DNA of 37,149 nucleotides from Bacteroidales bacterium (GTDB lineage Bacteria; Bacteroidota; Bacteroidia; Bacteroidales; P3): assembly GCA_017613375.1 (NCBI GenBank), contig JAGADZ010000069.1, positions 1 to 37,149 of the forward strand, in the 5' to 3' direction. The number at the start of each line of letters is the position of its first letter. The stretch's first letter is position 1. Positions 26,183 to 35,701 of this stretch are shown here, piece after piece. The notes below the pieces were generated by a model, which did not search any database, was not told the origin of the DNA, and saw only the letters and a list, made by a program, of their open reading frames with translations. Position numbers and translations under genes: made by a program.

Positions 26183-26232
26183 TGGAAAAGGACTTTTGGA
26201 AGTTTTTGGAAGCCTATGGAAATGATTTTCCA
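26183..26232 (+). promoter_or_regulatory. Second phased TGGAA array, facing nadB
   Basis: TGGAA on the plus strand occurs at 26183, 26197, 26207 and 26217, the last three spaced exactly 10 bp, and the array ends in a palindrome, TGGAAATGATTTTCCA (26217-26232). It is oriented opposite to the mraZ-proximal array and lies about 140 bp before nadB. The mraZ-nadB gap (25984-26369, 386 bp) holds these two arrays and the mraZ promoter; I find no convincing nadB promoter. Confidence 0.45.
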
Positions 26233-26369
26233 TTGTTGATAAGTTTTTTTTGATTTCTTCTTTTTGATACCCTCTCATTAATTCCAGTTACAACTGCTTC
26301 ACTGTGTAGAAAAAAAAGCAATAAAAAACGACATAATGCGTTATAAAATAAATTTCACAATCAGCAACT

Positions 26370-27929
26370 ATGCGCTACGAAGTTGATTTTCTTGTCATAG
26401 GCTCTGGTATAGCAGGCCTTAGTTACGCCCTTAAGGTGGCGCCTTATGGCAAGGTGTGCATACTCACTAAGGGAGATGCTTCTGAAGGTTCAACAAAATA
26501 TGCTCAGGGAGGGATCGCTGCAGTGATGTACGACACTGACAGTTTCGACAAACATATTGCCGACACTCTCGTGGCGGGCGACGGGATATGCGACCGCGAT
26601 GTCGTGGAGATGACGATTCGCGAGGCTCCTGAGCGAATACGGGAATTGGTTCAATATGGTGTGAATTTCGATATGTCCACAGGTGGTCGTTTTGACTTGC
26701 ACAGAGAGGGCGGTCATTCGGAATTCCGTATACTACACCACAAGGACAACACCGGTGCAGAGATTGAACGTGGCTTGCTTCAGGCTATCCATGACCATCC
26801 CAACATCGAACTTAAAGAGAATCAATTTGCAATAGATATTATTACGCAGCATCACCTTGGACAGCGTGTCACGAAGCATACGCCTGACATTGATTGCTAT
26901 GGAGTATATGCACTGAACTGTAAGACTAACGAGATAGACACCTACCTCGCCAAGGTGACATTATTGGCCACGGGAGGAATGGGCAATGTCTATACAACCA
27001 CAACCACGCCGATTATTTCTACAGGTGACGGTGTGGCAATGGTGCATCGTGCACGTGGCGTGCTAAAGGATTTGGAGTTTATGCAGTTCCATCCTACGAG
27101 TCTGTACAATCCCGCAGAGAAACCTGCATTCCTCATCACTGAGGCTATGCGTGGAGCCGGTGCTATTCTTAAAGACCGCAACGGCAAGGAATTCATGCAG
27201 AAGTATGACAAGAGACTTTCCCTTGCCCCTCGTGACATAGTGGCTCGTGCCATTGACAATGAGATGAAACAGGCTGGTGTCGAATATGTGTTCCTGGATG
27301 CCCGTGGCATAGGCAAAAACGAGTTGATTAGCGGATTCCCGACCATTTATGCAAAGTGTCTGGAACTTGGTATCAATATCACCAAGGATATGATTCCGGT
27401 GCGTCCAGCCGCTCATTATCAGTGTGGAGGCGTCAAGGTCGACCGTAACGGACGTTCTTCAATACATCACCTTTATGCAGCAGGCGAATGTTCGTGTACG
27501 GGATTGCACGGAGGCAACCGTCTTGCAAGCAATTCGCTGCTCGAAGCAGCTGTGTATGCTCACAACGCTGCCATGGATGCCATTGATATCGTGAAAACGA
27601 CGGCGATAAACAATGCTGTGCCCGACTGGAATGCCGAAGGCATGGTGTTGAACGAAGAGATGGTACTTATTACTCAGACAAAGAAAGAATTACAGGAAAT
27701 AATGTGGAATTATGTCGGTATAGTACGTAGCGATTTGCGTCTGCAGCGTGCTTTCGACCGTCTGAATCTGATTTTCCGTGAGACCGAAGAGCTCTATAAC
27801 CGTTCTGTCCTCACTGAGGAGTTGTCTGAATTACGCAATCTGATAGCGTGTGCATATCTTATCATCAAACAGGCTAAGGCACGTCGGGAGAATGTCGGTT
27901 TGCACTATTCCATCGACCTTGTGAAATAG
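26370..27929 (+). CDS. nadB: L-aspartate oxidase NadB
   Basis: 519 residues. NadB oxidises L-aspartate to iminoaspartate, the first step of de novo NAD synthesis; NadA would use the product but is not in this window. The FAD-binding start VIGSGIAGLSYAL is at about 9-21. The flavoprotein family block STKYAQGGIAAV is at about 41-52, and the active-site region FHREGGHS lies further on. The PAAHYQCGGVKVD and LYAAGECSCTGLHGGNRLASNSLLEA segments distinguish NadB from the fumarate reductase group. The C-terminal helical domain is complete. It stands alone and converges with the MalY-type gene, the stops being 6 bp apart. Confidence 0.96.
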   Translation: MRYEVDFLVIGSGIAGLSYALKVAPYGKVCILTKGDASEGSTKYAQGGIAAVMYDTDSFDKHIADTLVAGDGICDRDVVEMTIREAPERIRELVQYGVNFDMSTGGRFDLHREGGHSEFRILHHKDNTGAEIERGLLQAIHDHPNIELKENQFAIDIITQHHLGQRVTKHTPDIDCYGVYALNCKTNEIDTYLAKVTLLATGGMGNVYTTTTTPIISTGDGVAMVHRARGVLKDLEFMQFHPTSLYNPAEKPAFLITEAMRGAGAILKDRNGKEFMQKYDKRLSLAPRDIVARAIDNEMKQAGVEYVFLDARGIGKNELISGFPTIYAKCLELGINITKDMIPVRPAAHYQCGGVKVDRNGRSSIHHLYAAGECSCTGLHGGNRLASNSLLEAAVYAHNAAMDAIDIVKTTAINNAVPDWNAEGMVLNEEMVLITQTKKELQEIMWNYVGIVRSDLRLQRAFDRLNLIFRETEELYNRSVLTEELSELRNLIACAYLIIKQAKARRENVGLHYSIDLVK

Positions 27930-27935
27930 TGTTTT

Positions 27936-29111
27936 TCAAAGGCTATGTAGTGCCGTTGCAATACGCTCCACTGCCTCGATAATTGTTCTTCGGGGACATC
28001 CTATATTCATACGGAAATGTTTCTCGTAGGCGATGCCGCCGAAAGTGGTGCCGTCGTTCAATGCAATACGGGCTTTGTTTATTATCAGATTGTTGAGCTC
28101 TTGATGCGACAAACTGTATGCACTGAAATCAAGCCATGCAAGGTAAGAAGCTTCTGGAAGCATCACTTTCACATCCGGGAGTTTTTCGCCAAGAGTGTTT
28201 TTCAATGTTTCCACATTGCCTTTCAGGTAGTGTAGTAGTTGGTCGAGCCATTCCTCTCCTTGGCTGAATGCGGCCTGGGCACCTGTGAATGCGAAGATAT
28301 TCCCGCCTGCTACGCCGAGATGGTCAAGCCACCCGAAGAACTGCTTCCGCAACTCAGGATTGGCAATATAGCATGTGGAACTTCCTAAACCGGCGATATT
28401 GAATGTCTTGCTCGGAGCCATAAAAGTTATAGATTCTGCTTTGGCTATCTCGTTAACAGTGCTGAAGCTTGTATGTCTGTGTCCCGGGAGTGTCAGATCG
28501 GCATGTATTTCGTCTGCCACTACCAGAATGTTGTTTATATGGCATATCTCTGCCAGGCGGCAAAGGTCTTGTTTGCTCCATACTGTCCCGGCAGGATTGT
28601 GGGGGTTGGAGAGTATGAATAATTTGCATCCTTTTGATTTCTGCTCAAAGTCGTCGAAGTCAATGGAGAAGCGTCCATCTGTTTTTTTCAGTGGACTGCA
28701 AACGAGTTCGCGTCCACTCTCCTTTGGGAGGTTCAGAAACGGCGGGTAGACAGGAGTGGTGACAATCACTTTGTCGCCAGGGTTGGTGAAACAGAGCAAG
28801 ACATAGGCTATGCCTGCCACTATGCCGGGGATAAAATGCAACTCATCACGGTTGGCACTAATATCGTAGTGTTTTGCCAGCCAATTGATAATTGCTTTAT
28901 TATAGTCTTCGGGAGGTATTCCGTATCCGAGAACGTCATGATTGCAGCGTTGCTTTATGGCATCCATTACAAAATCGGGAGAACGGAAGTCCATATCGGC
29001 GACCCACATGGGGATAAGGTCTTCCCGCCCATAGAGTTGTGACATCATGTCGTATTTGACACAGTCGGTGTTGTGCCGCTCTAATGTTTCGTCAAAGTTG
29101 TAGTGTTTCAT
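27936..29111 (-). CDS. MalY/PatB-type PLP-dependent C-S lyase/aminotransferase
   Basis: 391 residues, fold type I aminotransferase. The PLP lysine is Lys235 in SPSKTFNIAGL. Asn-Pro-His-Asn (NPHNPAGTVW, about 169-178) and VVADEIHADL (197-206) are the other cofactor contacts. The start RHNTDCVKYD and IPMWVADMDF is diagnostic for the MalY/PatB branch, whose members act as cystathionine beta-lyases (cysteine-S-conjugate lyases); E. coli MalY also represses the maltose regulon, a feature not predictable here. A role in methionine or sulfur metabolism is the default inference. Its upstream gap (29112-29354) is shared with the divergent atpE. Confidence 0.88.
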   Translation of the reverse strand: MKHYNFDETLERHNTDCVKYDMMSQLYGREDLIPMWVADMDFRSPDFVMDAIKQRCNHDVLGYGIPPEDYNKAIINWLAKHYDISANRDELHFIPGIVAGIAYVLLCFTNPGDKVIVTTPVYPPFLNLPKESGRELVCSPLKKTDGRFSIDFDDFEQKSKGCKLFILSNPHNPAGTVWSKQDLCRLAEICHINNILVVADEIHADLTLPGHRHTSFSTVNEIAKAESITFMAPSKTFNIAGLGSSTCYIANPELRKQFFGWLDHLGVAGGNIFAFTGAQAAFSQGEEWLDQLLHYLKGNVETLKNTLGEKLPDVKVMLPEASYLAWLDFSAYSLSHQELNNLIINKARIALNDGTTFGGIAYEKHFRMNIGCPRRTIIEAVERIATALHSL

Positions 29112-29253
29112 TGATTCTACTTTTGTTTTTTAACTGTGAAATATAAAAAATATTGCATCCGCTCAACTGTTTGATAATAATTGTTATATAGAATGAGCGA
29201 TTAAAAAAAACAAAAAAAAAGAGTAAAGCCTACAGTAATTCAAAAAAAAAATG

Positions 29254-29261
29254 TAACTTTG
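29254..29261 (+). promoter_or_regulatory. Putative -7 element of the atpE promoter
   Basis: TAACTTTG followed by C matches TAnnTTTG, 94 bp before atpE, after an A-rich stretch. No clear TTTG is found at the -33 distance. It suggests atpE starts its own transcript and is not read from an upstream atpB. Confidence 0.5.
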
Positions 29262-29348
29262 CATACTTATTGGGATTCAATAAATCGAAATGTAAGTGTT
29301 TGCATTTCTCTGTGTTAATATAAATTAATGTATAAACAAATAAAATAA

Positions 29349-29615
<267 letters not shown>

Positions 29616-29628
29616 TCGCCCGTTCGGT

Positions 29629-29669
29629 CTGATGACGAGGGCGATGGGCCTTCGTCATCAGTCCTTTTT
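29629..29669 (+). terminator. Terminator-like hairpin between atpE and atpF
   Basis: The stem is CTGATGACGAGGGC (29629-29642) against GCCTTCGTCATCAG (29648-29661): 13 Watson-Crick pairs and one G-T pair, with a 5-nt loop, followed by TCCTTTTT. It lies 14 bp after the atpE stop and 90 bp before atpF, inside what should be one operon. If it terminates only part of the transcripts, atpE mRNA would exceed the rest. Confidence 0.8.
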
Positions 29670-29750
29670 AATGACAACATAGTAGGTTTATAGAAAAATG
29701 TTTTCCTTGGACAAATCCATGGAAAGAACAAATAGAATTACAAAACGATT

Positions 29751-30251
29751 ATGAATAATCCTTTAGTAAGCCCGGGCTTGGGTGTGATTTTCTGGATGCT
29801 GATTTCATTCGGTATTCTTGTGTTCATCCTCATGAAATGGGGGTGGCCCATGATTCTGAAGGCTCTGAACGAACGAGAGAAAGCCATAGACGATGCCCTT
29901 CATGCTGCTGACAAGGCTCGTGAAGAGATGGCCAATCTGAAATCAGAGAATGAGGAACTTCTGCGGAAAGCCCAGTTGGAACGCGACGAGATTCTTCGCA
30001 ACGCCCGCATGGTATGCGAGAAAATGAAAGAGGATGCCGCCGCTGCCGCTTCTGCAGAGGCAGCACGCATCGTGGAGAATGCCAGAGAGAATATCAACTA
30101 CGAGAAACTCAAGGCTATGCACGAGCTGAAGAATCAAATTGCCAACCTCTCGATAGAGATAGCTGAGAAATTGATCAAATCGGAACTCTCCGATAAGGAT
30201 AAAGCAAACGATTTCATTGCAAGAGAACTTGAAAACGCTCAGTTGAACTAA
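29751..30251 (+). CDS. atpF: ATP synthase F0 subunit b
   Basis: 166 residues: an N-terminal membrane helix (about 8-30, GVIFWMLISFGILVFILMKW) followed by a long charged, Ala/Glu/Lys-rich helix up to the end. This is the peripheral stalk that connects subunit a with delta and the F1 head. The NEREKAIDDAL segment (about 40-50) just after the membrane is typical. It lies between atpE and atpH, 11 bp before the latter. One copy is present; no b' subunit is seen. Confidence 0.95.
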   Translation: MNNPLVSPGLGVIFWMLISFGILVFILMKWGWPMILKALNEREKAIDDALHAADKAREEMANLKSENEELLRKAQLERDEILRNARMVCEKMKEDAAAAASAEAARIVENARENINYEKLKAMHELKNQIANLSIEIAEKLIKSELSDKDKANDFIARELENAQLN

Positions 30252-30262
30252 TACATTTTCCT

Positions 30263-30820
30263 GTGGAAGACTATAGAATAAATATCAACTATGCGAGGGC
30301 GTTGTTCCTGATTGCCGCTGACACTGACCAGCTTGACATTGTCTGCCGCGATATGCGTTTGGTCAACAGTGTTTGCAGCGAAAACCGCGTTCTTAATGTC
30401 ATCTTTGCCAATCCTGTCATACGCGAGGACAAGAAAAAAGCAATCCTGAAGGATCTTTTCGAACAGCATATATCTAAAGTGTCGATGCTTTTTCTGTCTT
30501 TTGTGGTCAAAAAACGTCGTGCAGTCAACCTTAAGGGTATTTCCGACGCTTTTGTGGAGATGTATCGTAAGGAAAAGAATATTATGCTTTCCAGTCTGGT
30601 TACCGCTACCGATGTCGACGAGGCTACGTTAGATGCTGTCAAGAAGGTCGTCGCCGACTATACAAAGATGGATGTCGAGTTGAAAAATAAGGTTGATCCG
30701 TCTATCCTTGGCGGTTTCAGTGTCTCTTTCGACAACAATATGTATGATGCCCGTATTAGCACTCAAGTCGCGAGACTGCGTAAAGAGTTCAGCAAGAATG
30801 TCTACGAGAGCAAACTTTAG
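30263..30820 (+). CDS. atpH: ATP synthase F1 subunit delta
   Basis: 185 residues from a GTG at 30263, 11 bp after the atpF stop. No ATG lies between the atpF stop and the conserved N terminus ([13 protein letters not shown]), so GTG is the best start. Delta (OSCP) sits on top of the F1 alpha subunits and binds the b stalk. The N-terminal helical domain spans about 1-105. The C-terminal part carries [23 protein letters not shown], the diagnostic family block. It lies 29 bp before atpA. Confidence 0.94.
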   Translation: MEDYRININYARALFLIAADTDQLDIVCRDMRLVNSVCSENRVLNVIFANPVIREDKKKAILKDLFEQHISKVSMLFLSFVVKKRRAVNLKGISDAFVEMYRKEKNIMLSSLVTATDVDEATLDAVKKVVADYTKMDVELKNKVDPSILGGFSVSFDNNMYDARISTQVARLRKEFSKNVYESKL

Positions 30821-30849
30821 TTTTATTAAGAAATAAAAAAACACATAAT

Positions 30850-32430
30850 ATGTCAGAAATTAAACCTGCCGAAGTATCGGCGATACTTAAAAAACAGCTT
30901 GCCGATGTCAATCTCGATGTTGCATTGGAAGAGGTGGGCACTGTGCTGACCGTGGGCGATGGTATTGCCCGTATATATGGTCTCAACAATGCACAATCCG
31001 GTGAGCTTGTAGAATTTGGGACAGGTGAACAGGGTATAGTCCAGAATCTTGAAGAGGATAATGTGGGTGTCGTTATGCTTGCCGAAACGAACACAATCAA
31101 CGAGGGCGACACTGTCAAACGTACGAAACGTATTGCCTCAGTGAAAGTCGGCGAACAACTGGTGGGTCGTGTAATCAATACTATTGGCGAACCTATCGAC
31201 GGCAAAGGCCCTATTGAAGGCGAACTGTTTGATATGCCCATTGAACGCAAAGCTCCAGGCGTTATCTTCCGTCAACCTGTGGAACAACCGCTCCAGACAG
31301 GTATCAAGGCTATCGATTCCATGATTCCTATCGGTCGCGGACAGCGTGAGCTTATTATTGGTGACCGTCAGACAGGCAAGACAGCAATCGCTATAGATAC
31401 AATCATCAATCAAAAGAACTTCTATGATGCAGGGGATCCAGTATACTGTATCTACGTTGCCTGCGGACAGAAAGGCTCCACTGTGGCCAATCTCGTGAAG
31501 AATCTTGAAGAGAAAGGAGCCATGGCTTATACCATCGTTGTCGCCGCCACGGCTTCCGACCCTGCGGCCATGCAGTTCTATGCTCCTTTTGCAGGTGCCG
31601 CCATCGGAGAGTATTTCCGTGACACGGGCCGCAATGCTCTTGTGATATATGATGACCTCAGCAAGCAGGCTGTGGCTTACCGTGAAGTCTCGCTGTTGCT
31701 CCGTCGCCCGCCAGGACGTGAGGCATATCCCGGCGACGTATTCTACCTGCATTCACGTTTGCTGGAGCGTGCTGCACGTATTATTCAGAGCGATGAGATT
31801 GCTAAGCAGATGAATGACTTGCCTGCGGCACTCAAGGACAAGGTTAAAGGAGGCGGTTCCCTTACGGCATTGCCTATCATTGAAACTCAGGCTGGTGACG
31901 TGTCGGCATATATTCCAACGAATGTCATATCTATCACCGATGGACAGATATTCCTTGAGACCAATCTCTTCAACAGCGGCGTGCGTCCGGCAATTAACGT
32001 CGGTATCTCAGTGTCGCGTGTCGGTGGCAAGGCTCAGATTAAATCAATGAAGAAAATTGCCGGTACTCTGAAACTTGACCAGGCTCAGTATCGCGAGTTG
32101 GAGGCCTTCTCCAAATTCGGCAGCGACCTTGACGCAGCCACTAAAGCAGTCCTCGACAAAGGTGAACGAAATGTGGAGATTCTTAAGCAACCCCAGTATT
32201 CACCGATGCCTGTCGAGGAACAGGTGGCTATTATCTTCTGTGGTACCAATGGCTTGATTCAGAAGGTCCCTGTTGACAAGGTGCATAATTTTGAGTCGGA
32301 GTATCTTTTCTTTTTGCGTCAGAATCATCCCCAGTTGCTGGCCAACCTCAAGGCAGGCAAACTCATTGACGAAGACCTCGCCACGATGCGTAAAGTCGCA
32401 GCAGACCTCAGTGGGAAGTACGCAAAATAA
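30850..32430 (+). CDS. atpA: ATP synthase F1 subunit alpha
   Basis: 526 residues, slightly longer than the usual 502-515. The Walker A loop GDRQTGKT is at 171-178. [19 protein letters not shown] and [33 protein letters not shown] are the classical alpha blocks, and the last contains the arginine-finger region. The subunit binds nucleotide at non-catalytic sites and alternates with beta in the hexamer. Beta (atpD) and epsilon (atpC) are not in this window, so F1 genes are split. The 60-bp gap to atpG is almost wholly filled by a repeat (32429-32490). Confidence 0.97.
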   Translation: MSEIKPAEVSAILKKQLADVNLDVALEEVGTVLTVGDGIARIYGLNNAQSGELVEFGTGEQGIVQNLEEDNVGVVMLAETNTINEGDTVKRTKRIASVKVGEQLVGRVINTIGEPIDGKGPIEGELFDMPIERKAPGVIFRQPVEQPLQTGIKAIDSMIPIGRGQRELIIGDRQTGKTAIAIDTIINQKNFYDAGDPVYCIYVACGQKGSTVANLVKNLEEKGAMAYTIVVAATASDPAAMQFYAPFAGAAIGEYFRDTGRNALVIYDDLSKQAVAYREVSLLLRRPPGREAYPGDVFYLHSRLLERAARIIQSDEIAKQMNDLPAALKDKVKGGGSLTALPIIETQAGDVSAYIPTNVISITDGQIFLETNLFNSGVRPAINVGISVSRVGGKAQIKSMKKIAGTLKLDQAQYRELEAFSKFGSDLDAATKAVLDKGERNVEILKQPQYSPMPVEEQVAIIFCGTNGLIQKVPVDKVHNFESEYLFFLRQNHPQLLANLKAGKLIDEDLATMRKVAADLSGKYAK

Positions 32431-32490
32431 TTCTGAATTATGAAGATTGAATTTCAAAATTCTTAATTCACAATTCAAAATTGAGTTATA
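32429..32490 (+). repeat. Low-complexity repeat filling the atpA-atpG gap (family A)
   Basis: The gap consists of variants of AATTCAAAATT and its reverse complement. AATTCTGAATTATGAA (32429-32444) is identical to 7730-7745 inside mnmA, and AATTCAAAAT (32472-32481) is the inverted core seen twice in mnmA. The element ends just at the atpG start and may supply its A/T-rich ribosome-binding region. Confidence 0.7.
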
Positions 32491-33405
32491 ATGGCTAATT
32501 TAAAAGAAGTTCGTACTCGTATCGCGTCGGTCAGCAGCACCCAGCAGATAACCTCTGCCATGAAGATGGTGTCTGCCGCCAAGTTCAGGAGAGCACAGAA
32601 CGCAATCCTCGGAATGCGTCCTTATGCTGCTATGCTGAAAGATATCATTGGAGACATAGATGTCGAGGACGGAGTACAGACACCATATCACGAAGTCCGC
32701 AGGACAGACAGCGTCCTTCTTGTTGTCGTAACAAGCAACAAGGGTCTCTGCGGTGCTTTCAATTCAAATGTTATCAAGGAAGCGACGTCACGGCTTGAAA
32801 AGTATCGTAAGGCAGGTTGTACGAAGATAAGCATGATTACGATTGGTAAACGCGGCACAGAGTTTTTCTCAAAACAGAAGGGACTCGTGAAGGCAAGTTA
32901 TGACGATGTGCTCGACAACCCTCAGTTCGACGCTATATCTCAAATATGTGAATCGATGATGCTGTCGTACTGTAACAAGGAATACGATTGCATAGAATTG
33001 ATATACAATCAGTTTAAAAATTCCTTAACACAGATTCTCTCTACCGAACAGTTCCTCCCTGTGACAAACGGCGAACGGAAAACTAAAAACGGTACGCTGC
33101 AGGCAGCGAACACCGTGGACAAAAACAATGAGCCACGGAAAAACAATGATTACATTTTCGAGCCTGACAAGGTAAAGATAATGCAGGAGATGATTCCCCT
33201 TACTTTACGTTCCCAATTCTACCGTGTCATTCTGGACTCTCTGGCTTCTGAACATGGTGCACGCATGACTGCCATGCAGAAAGCCACAGACAATGCTACG
33301 GAACTTCTCAAGGAACTGCGACTCAGTTATAACAAAGCCCGTCAAGCTGCTATTACCAACGAAATCATTGAGATTGTCAGTGGCTCGGAAGCTCTGAAAG
33401 GGTGA
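32491..33405 (+). CDS. atpG: ATP synthase F1 subunit gamma
   Basis: 304 residues. Gamma is the central rotor shaft. The N-terminal helix NLKEVRTRIASVSSTQQITSAMKMVSAAKFRRA and the C-terminal block ASEHGARMTAMQKATDNATELL followed by YNKARQAAITNEIIEIVSG are diagnostic; together they form the coiled coil that enters the F1 hexamer. DSVLLVVVTSNKGLCGAFN is the Rossmann-like middle. Between EQFLPV and YIFEPD there is a Lys/Asn-rich stretch of about 25 residues (about 193-217), part of which is coded by a repeat (33071-33092). Both core helices are unaffected. It closes the ATP synthase operon. Confidence 0.96.
   Translation: MANLKEVRTRIASVSSTQQITSAMKMVSAAKFRRAQNAILGMRPYAAMLKDIIGDIDVEDGVQTPYHEVRRTDSVLLVVVTSNKGLCGAFNSNVIKEATSRLEKYRKAGCTKISMITIGKRGTEFFSKQKGLVKASYDDVLDNPQFDAISQICESMMLSYCNKEYDCIELIYNQFKNSLTQILSTEQFLPVTNGERKTKNGTLQAANTVDKNNEPRKNNDYIFEPDKVKIMQEMIPLTLRSQFYRVILDSLASEHGARMTAMQKATDNATELLKELRLSYNKARQAAITNEIIEIVSGSEALKG
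33071..33092 (+). repeat. Repeat fragment inside atpG (family B)
   Basis: The 22 bp match the minus strand of the CNNM-tail repeat (8160-8181) at 19 positions; both carry GAACGGAAAAC. It is read in frame as Gly-Glu-Arg-Lys-Thr-Lys-Asn-Gly in a loop of gamma. The match is short, so relationship is likely but not proven. Confidence 0.5.
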
Positions 33406-33539
33406 TGATAATTCTATTTTACGATAACATTAACTATTTGTAACGAAAACAGTTTTTCAATTGATAGAATAAACAACTCAACAGATCAACTGTAACCTTA
33501 TTTTTTTATCTAATCAACATTAAAACTCAACACTATACC

Positions 33540-34835
33540 ATGGACAAAAAACATAATTATGCCATTCCGATAGTTGTTATGATTCTGCTTTTCGGAATGA
33601 TATCATTTGTCACGAATCTTGCGTCGCCAATGGGCGATATCCTTAAGAACCAGTTTACCATACCCAACTGGCAAGGTACTCTGGGTGTTTTCGCAAATTT
33701 CATTGCATATGCCATCATGGGTATTCCTGCCGGCAATATGCTTCAGAAGCGAGGATACAAGCGTACATCGTTGGTGGCGGTGAGTGTGGGTTTTGTCGGT
33801 GTAGCCATACAGTTGTGTTCGGGTGTTGTCGGCAGTTTCGGCATCTATCTGATAGGTGCCTTGGTGGCGGGCTTTTCAATGTGTCTGCTTAATACTGTCG
33901 TCAATCCTATGCTTAACCGTCTTGGCGGCGGTGGTAACAAGGGCAACCAGCTGATTCAGTTCGGTGGTACATTCAACTCACTCTGTGGCACTGCGGTAAT
34001 TGTTATTACAGGTCTGTTGATTCCAAGTATCGTGGATGCAAAAATCAGCGATACCTTCCCGCTTATGTACACGGCACTGGCTATTTTCGCTGTGGCTTTT
34101 ATTGTTATTCTGTTGACCAATATCCCTGAGAACGAGCAAACCCAGAAAGCAGACTTGTCTTCTCTGACCTATAAAGGTTTGTTTAAATACCGTCATTTCG
34201 TTTTAGGTGCCATTGCTATCTTTATTTATGTAGGTGTTGAGGTTGGCGTTCCGAATATCTTGAACAAATGGCTGCAGAATCCCGAAATGCATTTCTTCTC
34301 TGAAGGGGTGAGTGCCGAGGCTGTTGCCGGAAGTGTGACGGCATTCTACTGGCTTCTGATGCTCGTTGGACGTCTGATAGGAGGTCTCGTGGGCAGTAAG
34401 GTGTCGCCGCGTGCAATGATTGCCACTGTGGCAAGTGTGGCTATTGCACTTATTGTCATAGCAATATTCATTCCTGCCACAACGATGATAAACTTTCCAG
34501 GCTTCAATGGGGCTCAAGGCTTTGGCATGAATCTTATTCCACTGAGTGGTGCTTTGCTGGTATGTGTAGGTCTATGCACGAGTGTTATGTGGGGTGGAAT
34601 CTTCAATCTTGCCGTAGAGGGATTGGGACCTTATACAGAGCGTGCTTCAGGTTTGTTTATGGCTTTGGTCTGTGGCGGTGGCATTCTGCCATTGCTTATG
34701 AACGGTGTGGTTGACATCTATGGCGTTAACGGTTACCAGCCGAGTTACTGGGTCGCTGTCGCAGGATTCGCCTACATCCTTTTCTATGCCCTTGTAGGTT
34801 CAAAGAACGTCAGAAAGGACGTTTCTGCCGAGTGA
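33540..34835 (+). CDS. MFS transporter, probably sugar-type (FucP-like branch)
   Basis: 431 residues with about 12 membrane helices. The start LLFGMISFVTNLASPMGDILKNQF and the following NFIAYAIMGIPAGNMLQKRGYKRT give the major facilitator pattern, with the loop 2-3 motif GxLxxRxGxKR. The central cytoplasmic loop is short (about 200-215). FucP-like permeases co-transport hexoses with protons; the specific sugar cannot be told from the sequence. No sugar-catabolic neighbour or SusCD pair is present. A possible TTTG at 33436 is not followed by a good -7 box. The lipoprotein gene follows after 21 bp and is probably co-transcribed. Confidence 0.75.
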   Translation: MDKKHNYAIPIVVMILLFGMISFVTNLASPMGDILKNQFTIPNWQGTLGVFANFIAYAIMGIPAGNMLQKRGYKRTSLVAVSVGFVGVAIQLCSGVVGSFGIYLIGALVAGFSMCLLNTVVNPMLNRLGGGGNKGNQLIQFGGTFNSLCGTAVIVITGLLIPSIVDAKISDTFPLMYTALAIFAVAFIVILLTNIPENEQTQKADLSSLTYKGLFKYRHFVLGAIAIFIYVGVEVGVPNILNKWLQNPEMHFFSEGVSAEAVAGSVTAFYWLLMLVGRLIGGLVGSKVSPRAMIATVASVAIALIVIAIFIPATTMINFPGFNGAQGFGMNLIPLSGALLVCVGLCTSVMWGGIFNLAVEGLGPYTERASGLFMALVCGGGILPLLMNGVVDIYGVNGYQPSYWVAVAGFAYILFYALVGSKNVRKDVSAE

Positions 34836-34856
34836 GTAAATAATAAAAAAGAAAAA

Positions 34857-35174
34857 ATGAAGATATTAAAGAGAATCACCCTTCTGCTCTCAGCATCGGT
34901 GATAATGATGATGTTTTCCGCTTGCGGTTCTTCTATGGAACGTGATGCCGAAAGAATGGCAAAGCGTGCTGTCGAGTTTAAAGAAGTACAGAAAAGATTC
35001 GGCGATAGATCCAATCTTGGGGGTAAGCCTATGAGCCGACAGGAACTTGAGAGATACAGCAAAGATTACATCGAATATGCCAACAAAATGCTGGAAAAAT
35101 ACAGCGGGAATCGCGAGATGAGTGAGGAGTTCAAGCAGTTGGTAAACAAGAAAATAAAAGAATTGGAAAGATAG
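34857..35174 (+). CDS. Small predicted lipoprotein
   Basis: 105 residues. The signal peptide (MKILKRITLLLSASVIMM) ends in lipobox FSAC with Cys23 as the lipidated residue. The mature part of about 80 residues is highly charged and helical (ERDAERMAKRAVEFKEVQKRF, then YIEYANKMLEKYSG and a Lys/Glu-rich end). I do not recognise a family. It lies 21 bp after the MFS gene and converges with queF (39 bp between stops). It could be an envelope stress or scaffold lipoprotein, but nothing in the sequence shows it. Confidence 0.75.
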   Translation: MKILKRITLLLSASVIMMMFSACGSSMERDAERMAKRAVEFKEVQKRFGDRSNLGGKPMSRQELERYSKDYIEYANKMLEKYSGNREMSEEFKQLVNKKIKELER

Positions 35175-35213
35175 CGTAGCGTTTCCTGACCAATTTTATA
35201 ACATTTTTTGCTC

Positions 35214-35672
35214 TTACAACTTATAGTTCATCATCCGGTGTTTGGCCATTTCTTCGTATTTAGTGCCAGGAATGCCGTAATTCACATATGGATGTATGGC
35301 TATGCCTCCGCGGGGTGTGAATAATCCAACAACTTCGATGTAGCGGGGCTGCATGGTTTTTATCAAATCTTTCATGATGATATTCACGCAGTCTTCATGG
35401 AAATCTCCGTGGTTGCGGAATGAGAAAAGATACAGCTTCAAGCTTTTGCTCTCCACCATCTTATGGTCGGGGATATAACGTATAACGATTTCAGCAAAAT
35501 CGGGTTGTCCGGTGATAGGACATAGCGTCGTGAATTCCGGACAAAGAAATTCTACCCAATAGTCTCCCTCTGGGTGCATATTCTCGAAAGTCTCGAGAAC
35601 CTCTGGTGCGTAGTCTGTGCTGTATTCTGTCTTGTGACCTAAAGCTTGAAGATTGTCTTTTTCTCGGTTCAT
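35214..35672 (-). CDS. queF: NADPH-dependent 7-cyano-7-deazaguanine reductase QueF (preQ0 reductase)
   Basis: 152 residues, the short unimodular (B. subtilis-like) QueF. It reduces the nitrile of preQ0 to preQ1 in queuosine synthesis for tRNA. The catalytic Cys51 lies in [15 protein letters not shown] with the proton donor Asp58. The family motif ESKSLKLY (74-81) and FHED (91-94, with Glu93) form the substrate and NADPH pocket. It lies 29 bp after the DUF456 gene and is likely co-transcribed with it. Other queuosine genes are absent, and I see no preQ1 riboswitch upstream. Confidence 0.95.
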   Translation of the reverse strand: MNREKDNLQALGHKTEYSTDYAPEVLETFENMHPEGDYWVEFLCPEFTTLCPITGQPDFAEIVIRYIPDHKMVESKSLKLYLFSFRNHGDFHEDCVNIIMKDLIKTMQPRYIEVVGLFTPRGGIAIHPYVNYGIPGTKYEEMAKHRMMNYKL

Positions 35673-35701
35673 GTCTTGATAATGTTTTTATTATGTATTG
35701 A

